Translations under genes and position numbers: made by a program
NCBI GenBank assembly: GCA_944388795.1
Contig: CALXKD010000011.1
Location: forward strand, 1 to 42,083
Source: an uncultured Clostridia bacterium
Lineage (GTDB): Bacteria; Bacillota; Clostridia; TANB77; CAG-508
Direction: 5' to 3'
DNA: 42,083 nucleotides
Shown here: positions 8,554-16,949 of the stretch, piece after piece
Numbering within the stretch: the first letter of the stretch is position 1
Layout: each line of letters starts with the position of its first letter
Notes under the pieces: model-generated
Database searches by the model: none
What the model was told of the DNA's origin: nothing
What the model saw: the letters and a program-made list of their open reading frames with translations, nothing else

Positions 8554-8582
8554 TTGCTTAAAAAAATAAATAATGATACAAT
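8554..8582 (+). promoter_or_regulatory. Sigma-A-like promoter of the 8656 surface-protein gene
   Basis: TTGCTT (8554-8559), a 17-base spacer and TACAAT (8577-8582) point toward the gene at 8656. Direct copies of GATACGAA at 8531 and 8594 bracket it and could be regulator sites. Unlike the other pilin-like genes here, no inverted repeats flank it. Confidence 0.6.
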
Positions 8583-8655
8583 GTAATCGCTGAAGATACG
8601 AAGAATAAAATTTGAACAAAAGTAGATACTAAAATACAAAAGAAAGGGGATAAAA

Positions 8656-9939
8656 ATGAAAAAACTACAAAAATATTTTAAAATTCAAATAATAGAACAA
8701 AGAGGTATTACACTAATTGCATTAGTAATTACAATCATTGTACTTTTAATTTTAGCAGGGGTAACTATTGCTACATTAACAGGAAAAAATGGAATTTTAA
8801 CAAGAGCAAGTGAAGCAAGTGAAAAAACAGAAGAAGCAGGTGCAAAAGAGCAGGTGCAATTAGCAGTAACAGGAAGTATAGGAACAGACGGAAAATTAGA
8901 AAATGGAACTTTAAAAGACAATTTAAATAAAATAGAAAATATAAGTGGAGTACCAGAAGAAATTACAGATGAAAGTTATCCATTAGTAGTAACTGTGGAT
9001 GGAAAATATAGTTATGTGATTAATAAAGATGGAACAGTAGGAGATGCTATAAAAAGAGAAGGAATTGAAGTAGGAGATTACGTAAATTATACATATGATG
9101 AAAAGGCAGATGGATATAACTTACTAACAACTCAAAGTGGACATACAAGTAATCAAACAGTAAGCCAAACAACAGGATTAAAATGGAGAATCCTAAATAT
9201 TCATGTGGATGGAACAGTGGATTTAATAAGTGAAGCAGTACCAAGTCAAAATGTGAGTTTTGGGGGAGCACTAGGATATAATAATGGTGTATATCTGTTA
9301 AATGATATATGTAAGAACTTATATAGTAATAGTAAATTAGGAATAACTGCAAGAAGTATAGAGTTAGAAGATATAGAAGGGCAAATGAATGAAGAAGGTA
9401 TAGCAGCAAGAAATGCGTATGTAAGTACTGGTGGAAATGTCAAGTATGGAAGTACCAAAACTTATACAGGAAGTTATAGTAACTATCCAAACTTGTATGC
9501 ACGAGAAAATGGAAGTGGAATCAATACAGAGGAAACAAAGAAAAATGGAATCGGAGTAAGCGATAATGGATATACAAATCCAACAACAGAAACATCTACA
9601 ACGGCAAATAGTTTAACAGTAACACAAAGTTATTATTATTTTAGTAATACACCAAGGTCATATTTTGATAATAGTGAAGTGTATGATATGTTGCTTAATA
9701 CAGGAACATATTATTGGTTGAGTTCTCGTTATGTTAATTGTGATACGCCTGATGCAGGGTTCGGTTTGTGTAATATAGGAGATTCTGGAATTGGTGGTTA
9801 TTATACGTATGCATCTAATAATAAAGTTAATAGTAACTTGGCTCGTGTTCGTCCTATAGTTTCTCTAGGAACTAACATTAAAATTATAGCATGTGAAGAT
9901 GAAAATGATAGTACAAATATGCATCAAATTAGTAAATAG
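8656..9939 (+). CDS. Pilin-like surface protein with a DGR-like variable C-terminal domain
   Basis: 427 residues. The N-terminus is a class III (prepilin) signal: QRG followed by ITLIALVITIIVLLILAGVTI, with cleavage expected after the Gly; a short amphipathic stretch and an extended, Thr/Asn/Ser-rich body follow. The last 75 or so residues (YYWLSSRYV ... ARVRPIVSL) resemble the C-type-lectin-like ending found in many clostridial surface proteins and in targets of diversity-generating retroelements. There the codons change character: CGT Arg, TCT Ser and many NNT codons (GGT, TAT, GAT, AAT), unlike the AGA-rich rest. AAAGGGG precedes the ATG. No reverse transcriptase or template repeat is in the window, so active diversification is inference. 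Confidence 0.8.
   Translation: MKKLQKYFKIQIIEQRGITLIALVITIIVLLILAGVTIATLTGKNGILTRASEASEKTEEAGAKEQVQLAVTGSIGTDGKLENGTLKDNLNKIENISGVPEEITDESYPLVVTVDGKYSYVINKDGTVGDAIKREGIEVGDYVNYTYDEKADGYNLLTTQSGHTSNQTVSQTTGLKWRILNIHVDGTVDLISEAVPSQNVSFGGALGYNNGVYLLNDICKNLYSNSKLGITARSIELEDIEGQMNEEGIAARNAYVSTGGNVKYGSTKTYTGSYSNYPNLYARENGSGINTEETKKNGIGVSDNGYTNPTTETSTTANSLTVTQSYYYFSNTPRSYFDNSEVYDMLLNTGTYYWLSSRYVNCDTPDAGFGLCNIGDSGIGGYYTYASNNKVNSNLARVRPIVSLGTNIKIIACEDENDSTNMHQISK
9706..9876 (+). other. Candidate hypervariable region at the 3' end of the 8656 gene
   Basis: About 170 bases encoding YWLSSRY to RPIVSL. Gly, Tyr, Asp, Ser and Asn at NNT codons crowd here, as expected where AAT/AAC codons of a template have been changed at adenines. 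The flanks WLSSR and VRPIVSL are the constant anchors of such domains. Judged from composition only. Confidence 0.4.
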
Positions 9940-9980
9940 TACAAGGATATGATAATAACTAGAGGGAAAAAATTGCTTAA

Positions 9981-10030
9981 TTTTCGACTACCTATCCTAG
10001 CTTGAAAAAAATAAAAAATAAATATATAAT
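9981..10030 (+). promoter_or_regulatory. accC promoter with overlapping imperfect palindrome
   Basis: TTGAAA (10002-10007), 17 bases, TATAAT (10025-10030). Immediately upstream and into the -35 is TTTTCGACTA-cctatc-CTAGCTTGAAA, an imperfect palindrome also found in front of accD at the same distance from the same boxes. It looks like an operator for a fatty-acid-synthesis regulator of the FapR or FabT kind, but matches neither consensus closely enough to name it. Confidence 0.6.
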
Positions 10031-10040
10031 AGTAATAGTA

Positions 10041-10069
10041 AAAAGACAGTATTTAAACTGTCTTTTTTA
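10041..10069 (+). terminator. Terminator-like hairpin between the accC promoter and accC
   Basis: Left arm AAAAGACAG (10041-10049) pairs with CTGTCTTTT, and the right side ends in a T run (to 10069). It may end transcription from the 8656 gene, but it lies only about 10 bases after the start site expected for the accC promoter, so it could also act as an attenuator. Confidence 0.7.
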
Positions 10070-10122
10070 TATGAGAAGCTTTATAAATAATATGTAGATG
10101 TATTACATAGGAGGGAAAATAA

Positions 10123-11466
10123 ATGTTAAAAAAAGTATTAATTGCCAATAGAGGAGAAATTGCAGTTAGAATCATAAGAGCGTGTAGAGAAATGGGTGTT
10201 AGAACAGTAGCCATTTATTCAGAAGCAGATAAGAATGCCTTACATGTACAGTTAGCAGATGAAGCCGTTTGTGTAGGACCAGCGCCATCTAATAAAAGTT
10301 ATTTAAATGTGAAAGCTATATTAGAAGCTGCATGTTTAACTGGTGCAGATAGTATTCATCCAGGATTTGGATTCTTATCAGAAAATCCAAATTTTGCAAA
10401 AATATGTCAAGAAATGGGCATTAAATTTATAGGACCAGACTATAAACTAATAGAATTATTAGGAAATAAATCAAAAGCAAAAGAGACCATGAAAAGGGCA
10501 GGTGTTCCAGTAGTTCCTGGTTCAGACGGATTAATCTATTCAAAAGAACAAGCAGTAAACTTAGCAGAAGAAATTAAATATCCTGTTATGTTAAAAGCAT
10601 CTGCAGGTGGTGGAGGAAGAGGCATTCGAATTGCCTATTCTAAAGAAGAGCTAGAAAAAGAATATGATATTGTGAAACAAGAAGCAAAAGTAGCTTTTAA
10701 TGATGATAGTTTATACTTAGAAAAATTTGTAGAACATCCAAGACATGTGGAAATACAAATATTAGCTGATGAGCATGGAAATTGTATTCATTTAGGAGAA
10801 AGAGATTGTTCAGTGCAAAGAAGAAATCAAAAAGTATTAGAAGAAACACCAAGTGGTATATTAGATGAAAAAACAAGAAGAAAAATGGGAGAAGTAGCAG
10901 TAAAGGCAGTTAAAGAAATTGGATATTCTAATGCAGGAACAATTGAATTTTTAGTTGACAAAAATAAAGATTTCTATTTCATGGAGATGAATACAAGAGT
11001 ACAAGTAGAACACCCTGTAACAGAAATGGTAACAGGCGTGGATATTATAAAAGAACAAATTAAAATTGCAAGTGGGGAAGAATTAGGATATAAGCAAGAG
11101 GATATCAAATTTGAAGGACATTCAATGGAAGTAAGAATTAATGCAGAAAATCCAGATAAAAACTTTATGCCATGTCCAGGAACCATAACAGGATTACATC
11201 TTCCAGGAGGAAATGGAGTAAGAGTAGATACTGCAATATATAGTGGATATACAGTTCCACCTACATATGATTCTATGCTTGCAAAACTAATTGTTCACGG
11301 AAAAAATAGAGAAGAATCTATCGCAAAAATGAAAAGTGCAGTAGCAGAATTTGTTATAGAGGGAATTACAACCAATATAGACTTTTTATTAAAAATATTA
11401 GAAAATCAAAACTTCAAAACAAACAATTATGATACTTCTTTTATTAAAAAAGAATTTAATATGTAA
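10123..11466 (+). CDS. accC: Acetyl-CoA carboxylase, biotin carboxylase subunit
   Basis: 447 residues, the normal AccC length. It charges biotin on BCCP with bicarbonate using ATP, the first half of malonyl-CoA synthesis. Visible: the N-terminal KVLIANRGEIAVRIIRACRE, the Gly-rich ATP loop ASAGGGGRGIR, ERDCSVQRRNQKVLEE, and the MEMNTRVQVEHPVTE active-site region. GGAGGG precedes ATG 10123. A separate promoter and terminator surround it, with accD and accA in the next unit; accB (BCCP) is not in this window, which is unusual beside accC. Confidence 0.97.
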   Translation: MLKKVLIANRGEIAVRIIRACREMGVRTVAIYSEADKNALHVQLADEAVCVGPAPSNKSYLNVKAILEAACLTGADSIHPGFGFLSENPNFAKICQEMGIKFIGPDYKLIELLGNKSKAKETMKRAGVPVVPGSDGLIYSKEQAVNLAEEIKYPVMLKASAGGGGRGIRIAYSKEELEKEYDIVKQEAKVAFNDDSLYLEKFVEHPRHVEIQILADEHGNCIHLGERDCSVQRRNQKVLEETPSGILDEKTRRKMGEVAVKAVKEIGYSNAGTIEFLVDKNKDFYFMEMNTRVQVEHPVTEMVTGVDIIKEQIKIASGEELGYKQEDIKFEGHSMEVRINAENPDKNFMPCPGTITGLHLPGGNGVRVDTAIYSGYTVPPTYDSMLAKLIVHGKNREESIAKMKSAVAEFVIEGITTNIDFLLKILENQNFKTNNYDTSFIKKEFNM

Positions 11467-11467
11467 G

Positions 11468-11511
11468 AAAAAAGAGATTAGCAAAATAGTAATTGCTAAT
11501 TTCTCTTTTTT
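11468..11511 (+). terminator. Terminator after accC
   Basis: A-rich stem with core TTAGCAA/TTGCTAA plus AGAGA/TCTCT and a run of T to 11511, directly after the stop. Confidence 0.88.
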
Positions 11512-11547
11512 GTATCAGAAAATATGCATGTAATTTAATAAAATATG

Positions 11548-11596
11548 TTTTTGACTACTTGTACTAGTTGAAATAAATTCAAAATACATATATAAT
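11548..11596 (+). promoter_or_regulatory. accDA promoter with the same imperfect palindrome as accC
   Basis: TTGAAA (11568-11573), 17 bases, TATAAT (11591-11596). The overlapping TTTTGACTA-cttgta-CTAGTTGAAA matches the accC site at most positions and at the same distance from the -35 box. Shared architecture points to one regulator of both units. Confidence 0.65.
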
Positions 11597-11624
11597 AACA
11601 AGGATATTAAAGGAGGGAAAAACC

Positions 11625-12470
11625 TTGGTAATTGACAAAGTAAAAAAGGTAAATGAAAAGGAAGAAAAAAGAGTCAAAAATGAAAAAGCTTCAGATATGA
11701 TGATTGGAAAATGGGTGAAATGTGATAAATGTAAAGAAATCATTTATAAAGATGATTTACATCAAAATTTGAGTGTATGCCCGAATTGTGGAAAACATTT
11801 TAGATTGTCATCAAGAAGAAGAATTAAACAAATTGCAGATGAAGGAACCTTTAAAGAAATTGGTGGAGATATTGTAACAAAAGATCCATTAAACTTTAAG
11901 GGATATATGAAAAAAGTAGAAATGTTAAAAGAAAAGACAAAAATAGAAGAAGCTGTAAAATGTGGTATATGTGAAATAGAAGGAGAAAAAGCAGTTCTTG
12001 CTGTCATGGATGGTAATTTCTTAATGGGAAGTATGGGATCAGCAGTAGGAGAAAGAATTACATTAGCAATTGAAACAGCAACTAAGAAAAAATTGCCGTT
12101 AGTTATATTCTGTGTATCAGGTGGTGCAAGAATGCAAGAAGGAATTATATCATTAATGCAAATGGCAAAAACATCTAGTGCACTTGCTAAATTAGATAAA
12201 GCAGGACAATTGTATATTTCTGTATTAACAGATCCAACAACAGGAGGAGTAACTGCAAGTTTTGCAAGTTTGGGAGATATTATTTTAGCAGAACCACATG
12301 CATTAATCGGATTTGCAGGACCAAGGGTTATAGAGCAAACCATCAAACAAAAATTACCAGAAGGATTCCAAAGTTCAGAATTTTTATTAGAGCATGGATT
12401 TATTGATAAGATAGTAGAAAGAAAAGATATGAAATCAACAATTGCAAAATTAATCAGATTACATAAATAG
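11625..12470 (+). CDS. accD: Acetyl-CoA carboxylase carboxyltransferase subunit beta
   Basis: 281 residues from a TTG start at 11625 with AGGAGGG 7 bases upstream. An N-terminal four-Cys zinc ribbon (CDKCKEII ... CPNCGKHF) is followed by the crotonase-like carboxyltransferase fold with SGGARMQEG and the [10 protein letters not shown] oxyanion region. Together with AccA it moves the carboxyl group from biotin to acetyl-CoA. It lies 17 bases ahead of accA in one unit. Confidence 0.97.
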   Translation: MVIDKVKKVNEKEEKRVKNEKASDMMIGKWVKCDKCKEIIYKDDLHQNLSVCPNCGKHFRLSSRRRIKQIADEGTFKEIGGDIVTKDPLNFKGYMKKVEMLKEKTKIEEAVKCGICEIEGEKAVLAVMDGNFLMGSMGSAVGERITLAIETATKKKLPLVIFCVSGGARMQEGIISLMQMAKTSSALAKLDKAGQLYISVLTDPTTGGVTASFASLGDIILAEPHALIGFAGPRVIEQTIKQKLPEGFQSSEFLLEHGFIDKIVERKDMKSTIAKLIRLHK

Positions 12471-12487
12471 AAAAGGAGGGAAGAAAT

Positions 12488-13280
12488 ATGGCAAAAATAA
12501 CTGCATGGGATAGAGTGATGTTAGCAAGAAAAATGGATAGACCTAAAGCTTTAGATTATATCCATGGACTATTTGAGGATTTTATAGAGTTACATGGCGA
12601 TAGAAATTTTGGAGATGATAAAGCTATTATCGGAGGAATTGCAGCATTCGAAGGTATGCCAGTTACCGTAATTGGAGAACAAAAAGGAAAAAAAGCAAAA
12701 GAAAATATGGAAAGAAATTTTGGAATGCCTAATCCAGAAGGATATAGAAAGGCGCTAAGATTGATGAAACAAGCAGAAAAGTTTAATAGACCAATTATAA
12801 CCTTTATTGATACACCAGGTGCTTATCCTGGAATGGGAGCAGAAGAAAGAGGACAAGGAGAAGCCATTGCTAGAAATTTAATAGAAATGTCAAAGTTAGA
12901 GGTTCCCATTATTTGTATTGTCATTGGAGAAGGCTCTAGTGGTGGTGCATTAGCAATTGCTGTTGGAGATAGAATCGTGATGTTAGAAAATGCTATTTAT
13001 TCAATTTTGTCACCAGAAGGATTTGCTAGTATATTATATAAAGATTCGAGCAAAGCAAAAGAAGCAGCAGAAGATATGAAGGCAACAGCTAAAGATTTAA
13101 AATCTTTTGGAGTAATTGATAAGATTATAAAAGAACCAGAAGGTGGCGCACGGAGAAGATTTTGAGATGGTTATAAAAGAATTAAAAACATATATCAAAA
13201 AGAATTTAAAAGAGTTAAAGGCATTATCTAAGAAAGAGTTAGTAGAAAATAGATATGAAAAATTCAGAACAATGTGTTAA
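12488..13280 (+). CDS. accA: Acetyl-CoA carboxylase carboxyltransferase subunit alpha, read with a +1 shift at 13151
   Basis: Partner of AccD. The first 221 residues are standard AccA ([54 protein letters not shown]). At EPEGGA the frame meets CGG at 13151 and would stop at a TGA at 13163-13165, giving a 225-residue protein without the usual end. Skipping the C continues as [15 protein letters not shown] ... [15 protein letters not shown] to TAA at 13278-13280, 263 residues in all. That tail, including RYEKFR, is the conserved AccA C-terminus, so it is still under selection. A zero-frame product would probably be defective in an essential enzyme, which argues for efficient recoding or a sequencing artefact. 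Confidence 0.9.
13151..13154 (+). other. Putative +1 recoding site CGG-A in accA
   Basis: Zero frame reads GGC GCA CGG AGA AGA TTT TGA. Dropping the C gives GGC GCA GGA GAA GAT TTT GAG, which continues in the conserved AccA tail. The zero-frame stop is only 9 bases beyond the CGG codon. Confidence 0.72.
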
Positions 13281-13440
13281 GATGGGCACATAATGTAATA
13301 AAATTATAGAAAATAATTAATAAAATAAATACAAGTAACATAAATATTAGAAAAGGATATATACAATAAAAAATCAATGCATATTTTATACAAGGTGTTT
13401 TAAATATAAATATAAAAAGTAAATAAGGGAGGAATTTAAA

Positions 13441-14211
13441 ATGTTATTAGAAGGTAAAAAAGTAGTGATTATGGGAGTAAGAAACAAATGGAGTATTGCA
13501 TGGGGAGCAGCACAATCAGCTTATGAACAAGGTGCAGAGGTTATTTGTACATGTTCAGCAGATAGTGTTGAAAAAGTAAAAGATTTAATAAAAGACATGC
13601 CAAGAGCAAGTGTATATGAATGTAATAATGTAAGTTTAGATGAAGATATTGATAACTGCTTAGAAGAAATCAAAAAAGATCATGGAAAAATAGATGGATT
13701 GTTACATGCTATTGCACATGCTAATACAGAGGATTTAAGAAATGACTTTATTTTAACCTCAAGAGATGGGTATGCACATGCACAAGATGTAAGTGCTTAT
13801 TCACTAGTTGCGATTGTGAGAATGGCAAGAGAAAAAGAAATGTTAAATGAAGGAGCAAGCATTGTTGCATATACATATTATGGATCAGAAAAAGCAATTG
13901 AAGGATACAATGTAATGGGAGTTGCTAAAGCAGCATTAGAAGCAAGCATTAGATACTTAGCAAGAGATTTAGGAAAAGATGGATATAGAATTAATGGAAT
14001 TTCAGCTGGACCAATCAAAACATTATCTGCAAAAGGAATCAAAGACTTTGGTTCAATATTAGATATTGTTGAAGAAAGAGCACCATTACATAAAAATGTA
14101 ACAATTAATCAAGTTGGTAATGCTACAGCATTTTTATTTAGTGATATGTCAAGTGCAATCACTGGAGAAATCATTCATGTAGATAATGGTTTCTCAACTG
14201 TTGGTGTATAA
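13441..14211 (+). CDS. fabI: Enoyl-[acyl-carrier-protein] reductase (NADH), FabI type
   Basis: 256 residues, the usual FabI size. It reduces trans-2-enoyl-ACP in the last step of each elongation cycle. N-terminal nucleotide-binding loop MGVRNKWSIAWGAA, a Tyr-x6-Lys active site (YNVMGVAK) after AYTYYGSEKA, and the SAGPIKTLSAKGI substrate loop mark FabI rather than a general short-chain dehydrogenase. GGGAGG precedes the ATG. The 160 bases before it show no terminator, so it may be co-transcribed with accDA. Confidence 0.95.
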   Translation: MLLEGKKVVIMGVRNKWSIAWGAAQSAYEQGAEVICTCSADSVEKVKDLIKDMPRASVYECNNVSLDEDIDNCLEEIKKDHGKIDGLLHAIAHANTEDLRNDFILTSRDGYAHAQDVSAYSLVAIVRMAREKEMLNEGASIVAYTYYGSEKAIEGYNVMGVAKAALEASIRYLARDLGKDGYRINGISAGPIKTLSAKGIKDFGSILDIVEERAPLHKNVTINQVGNATAFLFSDMSSAITGEIIHVDNGFSTVGV

Positions 14212-14262
14212 TCTATATATGAATGCTATTTGAGAACTTGATAATTTTGATGATTCTAATAG

Positions 14263-14301
14263 AAAAATTACTTTATATCGAAAAGGTATAGAGTAATTTT
14301 T
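14263..14301 (+). terminator. Terminator after fabI
   Basis: Stem of about 15 bp (AAAAATTACTTTATA with GTATAGAGTAATTTTT, G-U pairs) ending in T5. Confidence 0.8.
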
Positions 14302-14343
14302 GCTATTATGATAAAATAAGAAAAAAACTTAGGAGAAAAAGCA

Positions 14344-14763
14344 ATGGTATTATTAAAAATATTAGCAGGATTAATTATTTATATATTGATTTGTGTAATA
14401 ATTGGATTGATAAAGCTTAAAGAAAAGCCAAAAAAATATATCGTGTCAACATTGTCTATTATATTTAATAGTTTTATGGGATTTATGGATACCATATTTT
14501 TTATATTATTTTATATGTTCTTTTCAAATCAACCTAAAGGAAGTGCATATTATGTACCACAAAGTGAAGAAAGTTTAAATGCAATGATAGGAATGTTTCT
14601 TTTAATTGTATATTTGTTAATATTACTACCGATTAATATATATATGAAACGAAAAGGAAAAATCAGCACAAAAGTATATATAATAATGAGTGTATTGGCA
14701 ACATTAGTGGGATTAGGAGTTTATTGGATTTGGATAGGAACACAATTTACAAAAATATTTTAA
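14344..14763 (+). CDS. Small four-helix membrane protein, unknown function
   Basis: 139 residues, no recognised family. Hydrophobic segments at about 4-23, 38-62, 80-97 and 112-135 predict four membrane helices; the loops are basic (KLKEKPKKY, KRKGK). AGGAG precedes ATG 14344. It stands alone between the fabI terminator and invertible segment A. In its OFF orientation the promoter in segment A would read toward the 3' end of this gene from the opposite strand, although the hairpin there should stop most of that transcription. Confidence 0.75.
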   Translation: MVLLKILAGLIIYILICVIIGLIKLKEKPKKYIVSTLSIIFNSFMGFMDTIFFILFYMFFSNQPKGSAYYVPQSEESLNAMIGMFLLIVYLLILLPINIYMKRKGKISTKVYIIMSVLATLVGLGVYWIWIGTQFTKIF

Positions 14764-14789
14764 TAAAAAACAACTAAAAAAAGTCCTAG

Positions 14790-14977
14790 AGTTAAGTACT
14801 CTAGAACTTTTTTTATACCTTGATTATACCAATAAATATAATAGATATCAACAAAAAATGAAAAATAAAATGGCAAAATTTATTAATTGGAAAATAGAAA
14901 ATAAAAAAGAACAAAGACAGTAAAAGGCTAAATAATGCATAAAATCCAACTTTCTATATTTCTTAGAGTACTTAACT
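14790..14977. promoter_or_regulatory. Invertible promoter segment A (OFF)
   Basis: Inverted repeats AGTTAAGTACTCTA (14790-14803) and TAGAGTACTTAACT (14964-14977) bound 188 bases. Inside, on the minus strand, TTGATA (14851-14846), a 17-base spacer and TATAAT (14828-14823) form a strong promoter pointing away from the 15006 gene. The left repeat sits in a terminator-like hairpin with A and T runs; the right repeat is the loop of a 14-bp hairpin (TTTCTATATTTCT arm) just before the ribosome site. Inversion would aim the promoter at the gene. Confidence 0.75.
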
Positions 14978-15005
14978 AAAAGAAATATAGAAAGGAGCAA
15001 AGAAA

Positions 15006-16595
15006 ATGCAAAAGATAAGAAAAGAACAAGGAATTACATTATTAGTGTTGGTTATTACAATCATTATATTATTAATTCTAGCAGGAATTACCATAAGAGC
15101 AATAACAGGAGACAATGGAATTATCAGAAATGCAGGACAAGCAAAAGAGGAAACAGAGATTGCCAATGAAAAAGAAATTATAGAAAAAGCAACGGTACAG
15201 GCAATGGGAAATAATAAATATGGGAATATTGAACAAAGTGAATTACAAGAACAGCTGGATAAAGAAACAAAAGAAGGAAAAACAGAAGTAGCAGATGTCG
15301 GAGATGAATTTGAAGTTGTATTTAACGAAAGCAATCGATATTATACAGTAGATAAAGAAGGACATGTAGAAGGTGCTTATGAAATTATAGAAGACAAATA
15401 TCCAGGAGATATTACTGTTGGAAAAGATGGAAACACATTAGATGGAAGTGAAGAAAAACCATATGAAATTTGGTGCATAGAGGATTTATGTGCATTTTCG
15501 AATCAAGTAAATAAAGGAAATCCTTTTATATCCAAATATGTGAAACTAATGAGAGATTTAAATTTCAATTCGGATTTATCTTATGAAAATGGAAAGATAT
15601 TAGTTGATGGAAATATACAAAGTTGTCAATCAATTGAAGAATTAAAGAATTTATTAACAGAGAATGAAGGATTTTATCCAATTGGAGATAGAAGTACTGA
15701 AATGTCGGATTTTAGAGGAATCTTTGATGGGAATAATAATACAATTAAAAACATTTATATTAATAGACCAGATATATCAGTAGGATTGTTTGGAACTATG
15801 AAAATACAGTATAATCAGGCTAGTATTAGTAATTTAAAAATTTCAGGAAATATGACAGGTCAGACAGTAGGTGGAATATGTGCTGAGATTAGAATTAGTG
15901 CCTATAATAGTCAAGAGGTATTTGTTAATATAGAAAATTGTGTCAGTGATTTAAAAATAGAAGGCGATGTAGTGGGGGGAATTGTTGGGATTAATCAGCC
16001 AGGGTCAGAAAGTAGTTTAATTATATCAGATTGTATAAATAATGGAGGAATAAATGGAAAAAGTAAAACAGGAGGAATTATAGGTCATAACTATAATCTT
16101 ACCAAAGTAATTAATTGTTGTAATATCGGAAATATAATTGGAGAAACAGATGTAGGGGGAATTATAGGAAGTGATAGAACCAGAAGTAATATAATAAATA
16201 CATATAATTTAGGCGATGTGAAGGCTACGTCAAATGCTGGAGGAATCATAGGCTTTTCAGGTTGGGCAGAGAAGAGTATAGAAAATTGTTATAATATAGG
16301 AAAAATATCAGGAAGTACTGTAGGTGGAATTATAGGAGGATTAAATATAAGTAATGATCTATTAACAACACAAAATTGTTATTATTTAAATACCGATATT
16401 TCAAAAGGAATTGGTGGATGGAATACTAATGCAGAAGCATTAGAGGATATACAAGGTCTTACAGATACAGAAATGAAGTCAAATGATATATTAGAAAAGC
16501 TTAATAACTATGTAATTGAAAATGAGATAAGGGAAGGAATTGAGTTAAAGAAATGGATAAAAGGAGGAGATGAAGGATATCCAACGTTTTCATAA
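15006..16595 (+). CDS. Pilin-like GLUG-repeat surface protein (cassette A)
   Basis: 529 residues. Prepilin-type signal EQG|ITLLVLVITIIILLILAGITI, then a Glu/Lys-rich region ending RYYTVDKEGHVEGAYEI, a block PGDITVGKDG ... PYEIWCIEDL shared by all five paralogues, and about six GLUG-like beta repeats (VGGIIG..., INCCNIGNI, INTYNLGDV, IENCYNIGKI). Such repeats form stacked beta structures on surface proteins. AAAGGAG precedes ATG 15006. Its C-terminal 100 residues are nearly those of paralogue D (34758), and its residues 1-190 are closest to C (32881), so it is a mosaic. Expression is probably controlled by segment A. Confidence 0.85.
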   Translation: MQKIRKEQGITLLVLVITIIILLILAGITIRAITGDNGIIRNAGQAKEETEIANEKEIIEKATVQAMGNNKYGNIEQSELQEQLDKETKEGKTEVADVGDEFEVVFNESNRYYTVDKEGHVEGAYEIIEDKYPGDITVGKDGNTLDGSEEKPYEIWCIEDLCAFSNQVNKGNPFISKYVKLMRDLNFNSDLSYENGKILVDGNIQSCQSIEELKNLLTENEGFYPIGDRSTEMSDFRGIFDGNNNTIKNIYINRPDISVGLFGTMKIQYNQASISNLKISGNMTGQTVGGICAEIRISAYNSQEVFVNIENCVSDLKIEGDVVGGIVGINQPGSESSLIISDCINNGGINGKSKTGGIIGHNYNLTKVINCCNIGNIIGETDVGGIIGSDRTRSNIINTYNLGDVKATSNAGGIIGFSGWAEKSIENCYNIGKISGSTVGGIIGGLNISNDLLTTQNCYYLNTDISKGIGGWNTNAEALEDIQGLTDTEMKSNDILEKLNNYVIENEIREGIELKKWIKGGDEGYPTFS

Positions 16596-16600
16596 AATGG

Positions 16601-16638
16601 ATTGAGTTTTGTAAGTATATTTACAGAGCTCAATTTTT
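16601..16638 (+). terminator. Terminator after cassette A
   Basis: 14-bp stem ATTGAGTTTTGTAA (16601-16614) with TTACAGAGCTCAAT (16621-16634), followed by T. Confidence 0.85.
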
Positions 16639-16639
16639 T

Positions 16640-16940
16640 ATAAGAATATACTTGCGAATTTGAAAAGTCCGTGATATAGTATTAACATAATTATTTATAA
16701 TGAAATTTAAAAAATTGAAATCAAAAGTTTATTTCTAAAAAATTTCCCAATAATAATGTTAGATTGTATGTTATTAATTTTGATAAAAATGTTTATTATC
16801 ACTATTATGTTTGTTATTTTATTATTTTGCTATTATTTTGATATATGTTTATTTATAAATCGAATATGTTTTATTCAAATTTTAGAATCTTAGAAATTCC
16901 AAAGTAATTTATTATAGATAATTATAAATCAAATATAGGG
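16640..16940. other. AT-rich intergenic stretch
   Basis: About 300 bases of very AT-rich DNA before the first Rpn gene. I see no convincing open frame, RNA gene or inverted repeat pair, and no promoter good enough to call. Confidence 0.5.
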
Positions 16941-16949
16941 AGGAATGGA

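Noticed and set aside
8656..8660. An invertible promoter for the 8656 gene
   Set aside because: A forward promoter is present at 8554-8582, but no AGT-N5-ACT inverted pair flanks it.
9940..10120. Template repeat or reverse transcriptase after the 8656 gene
   Set aside because: The stretch holds the accC promoter and a hairpin. No copy of the 9706-9876 region and no reverse-transcriptase motif was found in the window.
14785..15000. Paired complementary hairpins before the GLUG genes as a riboswitch or kissing-loop leader
   Set aside because: The left hairpin and the repeats lie on both sides of a promoter whose strand differs between cassettes, and D inverted matches E. DNA inversion explains all of this; no riboswitch consensus was seen.
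15900..16400. CRISPR-like periodic repeats in the GLUG genes
   Set aside because: The periodicity is protein-level (VGGIIG units) with varying spacing and codons, inside an open frame; there are no constant direct repeats with unique spacers.
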